From NCBI GenBank assembly GCA_003952965.2, contig CM025855.1:30842854-30906853 (forward strand): a stretch of 64,000 bases of DNA. The letters run 5' to 3'. A program made the position numbers and the translations under genes. The notes under the pieces are model-generated. The model was not told the DNA's origin, ran no database searches, and worked only from the letters and a program-made list of their open reading frames with translations. Positions 57,629 through 64,000 of this stretch are shown here, in pieces. How positions within the stretch are numbered: the first letter of the stretch is position 1; each line of letters starts with the position of its first letter. This DNA is from Morella rubra (taxonomy: Eukaryota > Streptophyta > Magnoliopsida > Fagales > Myricaceae).

Positions 57629-58715
57629 ATCTTCTTGATCTTCAATCTTCTTATCTTTGGCTCTTTGCTAAAAATATTTTTGTCTTTGAAGATGTCCATT
57701 TTGTAAACTTAATCCATTTATTAAAATCATCAAAATATCAATTATGAACAAAAACTAACACAACTTATCAAATATTATTTTTTCATTGCTTTTGAAAAAA
57801 AATATTTTGTACAATTAAACAATTATGTTTTTACAATTTTTACTTTAAAGTAATGTTACACCTTATGTTTACAATTTGACCCTTAAGATTACAACACATG
57901 ACACATTCTTCGCTAATTTTAAATATGAAGTTTGGCTTAATTAGTCCACTTAGTTCTTGGAATATAGTCGAATCTCAAAATGGTCTCTAGATTTTATTTC
58001 ATCATAAACTAATCTCTAAATAATCTTTCATGTCCTAGAATATGGTCATTACATCAACTTCGTTGGCTCTATTAATAGGATTAATAAATCTCATGTAGCT
58101 AACGGGAATATTTTACCAACAATTGCAACCTGTCACATGTCCCCAAATTACTTAAACTACTAAGTTGGATTGGTTGGTGTTATTTTAAAATCCACATCGA
58201 ATTGTTTACAACCTTGGACCTAAAACGTTAGTTCATAATGTCATGTTGGACATATAATTTTTAAAGATAACACACTCCCAAGTGACTTGGAACTGTGTGA
58301 TTGCTTGTAATTAGTAGTGATATGTTCTTGTTAGTCACATAGAATTCATTCAGTTAACGAGGCCACTCGAATTGATAGAATGACTAAGACACAAAAGATT
58401 CCACAAATAATAGTATAGGATAAAATAAAGCTTAAAGACCAATTTGAGATCCAGCCATACTTCAAAAATTAGTGGACTAATTAAGCTATAAAATTTTAAT
58501 ATGAGTGTAAATTGTAAATTTACATAAAGTTTGACGGGTAATTTGTCGAGCATGATACCTTTTTTTCTTATAAAAGTGAAATATGACACAAATTTGGTGG
58601 GAGTTATATATTTAGTTTTCTTAGAAATTCAATTTTTTAAAAATAATAAATCCGAAAAGTTTGGATATCCACTTCTATATGATCAGTAAAATGAAAAATA
58701 TTAAATCTCTGATTT

Positions 58716-58913
58716 GGTGTTTGGGAGTCAAAATTTTGGGTTTTCAAAATTTTCACTTCAATAAAATAACTCTCTAAAATTATATCTCTCCACATCAAAT
58801 CATTATTTTTTATTCAAAATAAATATAAAAAATTCATTTAAATCATCTATCTCTTCAATTTTTGACCAACTCTAATACTTCAATATTTTGAACATCTCAA
58901 TATTTTTCCAATC
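58716..58913 (+). mobile_element. possible degenerate MITE
   Basis: The left end GGTGTTTGGGAG and the right end read inward, GGCGTTTGATTGG, form a weak inverted repeat around an AT-rich interior. No target duplication found. Confidence 0.3.
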
Positions 58914-60349
58914 AAACGCCACCCCTGGTAAGCGTTGATGTTTTGGTAATTCGGGGATGATCGCACGATTTTTCTGAAAATCACAAAATATCTAATAAAT
59001 GCTCATCCTTGGATTCTGTTCTTAAATTCGAACTCTTCCTAAAATTATACTGGCATGACTAAACTTTTTCCTTTAGAAGCCGAACCGACGTTTTCACAAG
59101 CATCTATCTCCATCCATCCACATCTCTTGTGTGGTGAGCAGTCAAGTTTACACCAAATGTGTGGACGCAGCACGAGAGTTTACGGACACGACCATACTTA
59201 TTTAAGAGCTCAAAGTGCTTGTACTGTTTTTTTTTTCTTCGCCAAAGTGCTTGTACTTATTTAAGAGATAAAAGTGGTTGTTGATGAAGCAAAAAATAAC
59301 CGGTCCATCACAAGATCTATTAAACAGGAGGCTCGAAAGAACTGGTCTAAAAAAATGATTATGAAAAATAGTGAAAAACATGTAAAACTGAATAAAAATG
59401 GTGAACTGAACTGTTTTGAAGTCAACTGCCGAAACTCAAATCAGATTCATGTGTAAGGTCTTTTAAGAAGAAGAAACAGTTTTTAGCTATTATTCTCACT
59501 TACCCATTTTCACGCTCTTCATATTCCTTTTTATATCTTCTCTTCAATTCTTTGTGGGTTTAGACTTGTCTTTCTCTTCTTTAATTGGGTCTTTCATTTA
59601 GATCATTTCTATCCTATCTCAGTTAAGGGATAGAGGTGAAGTATTATTACTTCTTTTTTTACATTTATTAAGCGAATTCAAATCGCATCCTTATTGTTAA
59701 CATATTGTCAGAGATGATTATTACTTCCCTTGTACTCAAGCTGTGGAATCCGTGGGATCCTTCATAAAGAGTACTGTTCCATCTTTTTTTATTCTTTATT
59801 AGGCCTTGCCCTTTTTCGTCAAATCCTGAGCGCTCCGGCTGTGCATGGATATTAACGTTGAACGCGGCCTCTTCTAGAGTCTCTTCCGTTAAAAAAAATT
59901 TACAGGATTTTTTTAAATTTTCATAATATAAAATATTCTACAATCAAATATCTTTCCTAACATTATATAAAAATAACTAAAACACGTATATCAATAAAAT
60001 TAATATCACTTAAAAATTTTTAAAATATAAAAAATTTTCAAAAAATACCACGACCGAACAACCTCTAGGTCTACACAATTCCCCCGAGGCCATCTTTTTC
60101 CTTGGATTAGGCCTCCTAAACGAGGAAGAAATCCACTCCGTCACTTGTAAATAGAAATGAAAGAATCCAATTACAAAAAAAAAAAAGAAGAAGAAGGATA
60201 TAGTTAATATTTTCGATGGAAAGAGAAATGTATGGTTTCACTTTTCGTGGAACCATATTAATTTCAGTTGTACCGTCCAATTTACTTCTACTGCAACACA
60301 AACTAGGCTTAATTTCAGCCTCTCATAATACTGAAGCACAATAACCGCA

Positions 60350-61434
60350 AGGGGGTCCAACATCAAGTTATTGTAACTCTAATTATAATTATTTAATTAA
60401 AATTGCATTTTTTAATTAATAAAATTAATTTTCATTTTTGATTTAAAGGCGAAATAGATTCTCTTGGTTCCGAAGCAAGTGCTAATAAAGTAGATAATCA
60501 TGTTATTACTTTTCATTAATTTTCTTATTTTTTAGATAAATAATACTTTATTGACTTGCACAGAAACAGATGAAGTCAAAACGAACAATAAACGTTCCAA
60601 TTAGGCGCTTGGGGCGGGGAGCCCACGGCCCATAAATATTAGAGCGCCGTGGCTTTGCAATAAATCTACCCGCGAAAAAAATTTAACAGCCGTGTCCATG
60701 ATCTGCACGCAGATTCCCTTCTTTTACCCGCTCGAATTAACGTATGGCGTTCCCTCCACGTCAGCGCGGTCATTCCAGTCTGGTGGTACGTTAGACGTTA
60801 TAGAGGGGGCAGAGCGGGACCCGGTGAAAAGGGCCGTGTCGGGTGCCAAGACCTCTGCTTACGGAAAGACAAGCCCCTGCAGACGCCGGCCCTTTTGCTT
60901 TTTTCGCTTTTGCTGCATCATCAGCAGTATCAGTACCTACAGGAGCACTGACCTGCATTCCCATGCCGTAGTATGTTAGAGATAGGCTGAATATTTTTTA
61001 TATATAAGAGAGGGAGGGAGAGAGAGACTGAGAGACAGGGAGAGTACGTGGTGTGTAAGCCTCTGAGAGCTTTATATCCCCTCTTTCCCTTTTCCACAAT
61101 CATCACCTACACCTTACACTTTCAGACCACGCGAACTTTTTTGTTTTTTTGGGTTTGTGTTGGCTTCACTCAAATCAGCTGCGCAACGTCTCACCGTGGC
61201 AAATGTGCGCCTGAGTGCCTGAGATCCGTGGTGAACTTCCGATAGTGGGGATCAGAATGGGCAGCGTGTCGTCGGAGGAGGACGGGTACGGCTCCGAACA
61301 GGAGCAGAGCGAGCGGTGCGGGAGCTACAGCTTGAGCGCCGACGTCAGCGAGTCCGAGAGTTGCAGTAGCTTCTCATGTCGTCGGTTTGACGCCGAGGGC
61401 GGCGCTTCCAGTTCGATGACCTCGTCTCCCCGTC
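60350..61434 (+). repeat. RopGEF 5' region duplicate, copy 1
   Basis: Matches about 61590-62701. From 60999 to 61434 the offset is a constant 1267 and I see no difference. Between about 60350 and 60998 there are scattered small indels. Confidence 0.85.
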
Positions 61435-61457
61435 ATCACCTTAAAAGCTTAGAATAG
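61257..61457 (+). pseudogene. truncated RopGEF first-exon copy
   Basis: Same start as the real gene ([20 protein letters not shown]) for 59 codons through SSMTSSPR. It then diverges at 61435 into unrelated codons (HHLKSLE, stop). It has its own copy of the TATA box (60999-61007) and leader. It cannot encode a PRONE domain. It is either a partial tandem duplicate or an assembly artefact. Confidence 0.8.
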
Positions 61458-61950
61458 AAGCTGTGCTTTAAAGTGGGAATGCTTGTATGCGTAACAGTAA
61501 CCGAAGAGAGAATACTTCTCCTCCACACAATCTCAGGCTTTGTCAGCCGCTGATGGGACCTGGACCGTCACAAAAAACTCGCAAGGCGGGTCCAACATCA
61601 TCTCCTGTCCCTAGTCTAATTTGTAGTTATGAATTATAATGATTGTAATTAAAATTTGCATTTTTTAATTAATAAAATTAATTGCATTTTTCGACGGGTT
61701 TAAATTTCGAAATACATTCCGGGCTCTTGGTTCCGAAGATCAATGTGTATAATAAAGTAGATAATCATGTTATTACTTTTCATTAATTTGCTTTATTTTT
61801 TAGATAAATAATACTTTATTGACTTGCACAGAAACAGATGAAGTCAAAACGAACAATAAACGTTCCAATTACGCGCTTGGGGCGGGGAGCCCACGGCCCA
61901 TAAATATTAGAGCGCCGTGGCTTTGCAATAAATCTACCCGCGAAAAAAAT
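61437..61950. other. bridge between the two RopGEF 5' copies
   Basis: 61437-61590 is sequence not seen elsewhere in the window. From about 61590 on it is a variant of 60350-60690 with indels, containing the AT-rich aattaataaaattaatt stretch in both. Confidence 0.55.
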
Positions 61951-62265
61951 TTAACAGCCGTGTCCAGATCTGCACGCAGATTCCCTTCTTTTACCCGCTC
62001 GAATTAACGTATGGCGTTCCCTCCACGTCAGCGCGGTCATTCCAGTCTGGTGGTACGGAGACGTTATAGAGGGGGCAGAGCGGGACCCGGTGAAAAGGGC
62101 CGTGTCGGGTGCCAAGACCTCTGCTTACGGAAAGACAAGCCCCTGCAGACGCCGTCCCTTTTGCTTTTTTCGCTTTTGCTGCATCATAGCAGTATCAGTA
62201 CCTACAGGAGCACTACACCGCATTCCCATGCCGTAGTATGTTAGAGATAGGCTGAGCATATTTTT

Positions 62266-62274
62266 TATATATAA
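62266..62274 (+). promoter_or_regulatory. TATA box of the RopGEF gene, with GA-rich leader
   Basis: tatatataa followed by a gagagaggg-type GA tract at 62274-62310, about 250 bp before the ATG. GA tracts at plant leaders can bind BPC factors; that is inference. Confidence 0.5.
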
Positions 62275-62523
62275 GAGAGGGAGGGAGAGAGAGACTGAGA
62301 GACAGGGAGAGTACGTGGTGTGTAAGCCTCTGAGAGCTTTATATCCCCTCTTTCCCTTTTCCACAATCATCACCTACACCTTACACTTTCAGACCACGCG
62401 AACTTTTTTGTTTTTTTGGGTTTGTGTTGGCTTCACTCAAATCAGCTGCGCAACGTCTCACCGTGGCAAATGTGCGCCTGAGTGCCTGAGATCCGTGGTG
62501 AACTTCCGATAGTGGGGATCAGA

Positions 62524-63922
62524 ATGGGCAGCGTGTCGTCGGAGGAGGACGGGTACGGCTCCGAACAGGAGCAGAGCGAGCGGTGCGGGAGCTACAGCTT
62601 GAGCGCCGACGTCAGCGAGTCCGAGAGTTGCAGTAGCTTCTCATGTCGTCGGTTTGACGCCGAGGGCGGCGCTTCCAGTTCGATGACCTCGTCTCCCCGT
62701 CCTGTAGCTGGGTGTTTCGGTTTTGCGGCGCCGGTGATGCTGCCGGTGATTGGAGGCAAGGATGTGGTGTGTTGGGATCAGAAACCTGAGAACCGGGAAA
62801 CCGATTTGTCCGGTACTTCTTTTTCTTTCTTGCTTCTTTATTATTAGTACTCCCTGAGTCCAAATTTGGTACTAAAATTGAGACTTTGGCCGAGATATTT
62901 GTGCTTAGTTCCTACTTTGTTCTAGGGGATTTAGTTCTCTGCTCTTTAACCTTCGTATCTGTCTCTGTCTGGTTCCTAAGAAAAGAAATGAGAAACTTGA
63001 ATTACTCTTGGCGAATAATTGTTAAATGACGAACCTTATGTAATTATCCTCCAGTTTCTTTGGGAGTGAACGGCTTACACGTAGTCTAGCCCAGTTGAGA
63101 TCTCCGGCTGTATAGTTGTAGAAGGACTTATTTTGTTTTATTTGGTCTTATTCTTCAAGTTTTTGTCAACAGAGGTTGAAATGATGAAGGAGAGGTTCGC
63201 AAAGCTTCTTCTGGGAGAAGATATGTCTGGAGGAGGGAAAGGAGTGTGCACTGCCCTAGCCATCTCAAACGCCATTACCAACCTCTCTGGTCCGTTTACT
63301 GTTTCCATCCCTCTATTTCATACCTATGATGCTATAAATATAATTTTGCTTTTTGTGGCCCTAAATTTCAATTTGGGTTTCAACGGCAGCGACGGTGTTT
63401 GGTGAACTTTGGAGGTTAGAGCCTCTGGCCCCGCAGAAGAAGGCAATGTGGCGCCGAGAAATGGAGTGGCTCTTATGTGTAAGCGATTCAATAGTTGAGC
63501 TCGTGCCTTCGATACAACAGTTCCCAGGTGGGGGCACGTATGAAGTGATGGCAACACGGCCTAGGTCGGACCTGTATATGAATTTACCTGCATTGAAAAA
63601 ACTTGATGCAATGCTGCTTAGTATGCTTGATGGGTTTTGTGATACAGAGTTTTGGTATGTTGATCGGGGGATAGTTTTAGGTGAAAAGAATGATTCTGAT
63701 GCTTATGCATCTTTTGGTGGGAGGCCTTCGGTTAGGCAGGAAGAGAAATGGTGGCTGCCCTGTCCAAAAGTACAGCCTTGTGGATTGTCAGAGGATGCCA
63801 GGAAGAGGTTGCAGCAGTGCAGAGACTGCACGAACCAGATATTGAAGGCGGCCTTGGCGATTAACAGTAGTGTGCTAGCTGAGATGGAGATACCCAGTGC
63901 TTACTTGGAGACCTTGCCAAAG
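62524..63922 (+). CDS. ROPGEF: RopGEF (PRONE-domain) guanine nucleotide exchange factor, 5' part
   Basis: Exons 62524-62812, 63173-63289 and 63390-63922 encode 313 residues before the gene leaves the window in an intron. The N-terminal ~95 residues are a variable Ser/Glu-rich region. The PRONE domain starts at about residue 97: [29 protein letters not shown] in pieces, [104 protein letters not shown] proteins load GTP onto plant ROP GTPases, downstream of receptor kinases at the plasma membrane, in polar growth and hormone responses. Start: first ATG of the leader, with the family's usual acidic/serine N-terminus. An in-frame upstream non-ATG extension was not used. The rest of PRONE and the regulatory C-terminus are outside. 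Confidence 0.95.
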
Positions 63923-64000
63923 GTATGGGTTCTACCCTTGTTGGATTATAATGTCTGAATACTAAACTTGGTAGAACATGTCGGTTGTCTTTTTTTTTTC

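Larger units (their letters stand above)
56418..60340. other. gene-free AT-rich region
   Basis: No protein-coding frame with family resemblance. It contains the tandem repeat at 57024-57628, a weak MITE-like unit at 58716-58913, and a short duplication of gtgcttgtacttatttaagaga-like sequence around 59198-59270. Confidence 0.5.

Noticed and set aside
61257-61457. Independent small acidic protein starting at 61257
   Set aside because: It is the RopGEF first exon cut off at the duplicate's edge, with a stop in unrelated sequence.
1-64000. tRNA or rRNA genes, CRISPR arrays, bacterial-type operons, viral genes
   Set aside because: I saw no tRNA A/B box pairs, no rRNA sequence, no spaced repeats and no viral or organellar gene by eye.

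Overview
This is nuclear DNA of a eudicot plant, probably a woody or outcrossing one. It is AT-rich, with spliced genes, GT-AG introns, polypyrimidine acceptors, short transposon remnants and plant-only gene families. I cannot name the species.

Layout. 997-6762 (+) is a LAZ1/TMEM184-type membrane protein in 8 coding exons. 8572-11217 (+) holds two intronless SAUR auxin-response genes and a decayed SAUR scrap. 14077-37675 (+) is a tandem cluster of lysine/histidine transporter-like 8 (AAAP family) amino-acid permeases: A, B, C, D, and a 5'-damaged copy E nearly identical to D. All share a five-exon structure. C and D use rare GC splice donors. 39137-40120 (-) is the first two exons of a LEA2-type membrane protein whose last exon I cannot find. 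41822-42961 (-) is chloroplast SRP43 (CAO), intronless and complete. 45370-48748 (+) is an SKU5-similar multicopper-oxidase-like secreted protein in 8 exons. 49687-55204 (-) is a CCDC124-like gene spread over two damaged copies. 56418-60340 is gene-free. 60350-62701 is a duplicated RopGEF 5' region, and 62524 onward (+) is a RopGEF gene that runs off the window.

Mobile DNA. A complete 308-bp TRIM retroelement (LTRs, PBS, polypurine tract, target duplication) lies at 30430-30737. A hAT-type MITE with an exact 8-bp target duplication, a long foldback element with an 8-bp duplication, three PIF/Harbinger-like MITEs inside introns and another foldback in an intron can be delimited from sequence.

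The most important structural signal is repeated four times (12.2-13.8 kb, 31.2-38.1 kb, 49.7-56.4 kb, 60.3-62.7 kb). A long exact or near-exact copy is separated from its partner by a shorter, indel-riddled version of the same sequence. In one pair the copies differ by only a few substitutions. This looks like alleles or contig ends placed in tandem and bridged by uncorrected long reads, rather than four independent recent duplications. Transporter E, the split CCDC124 gene and the first RopGEF start should therefore be treated with caution. I did not find a convincing novel biological system; the solid biology is the transporter cluster with its GC-AG introns and the delimited small transposons.
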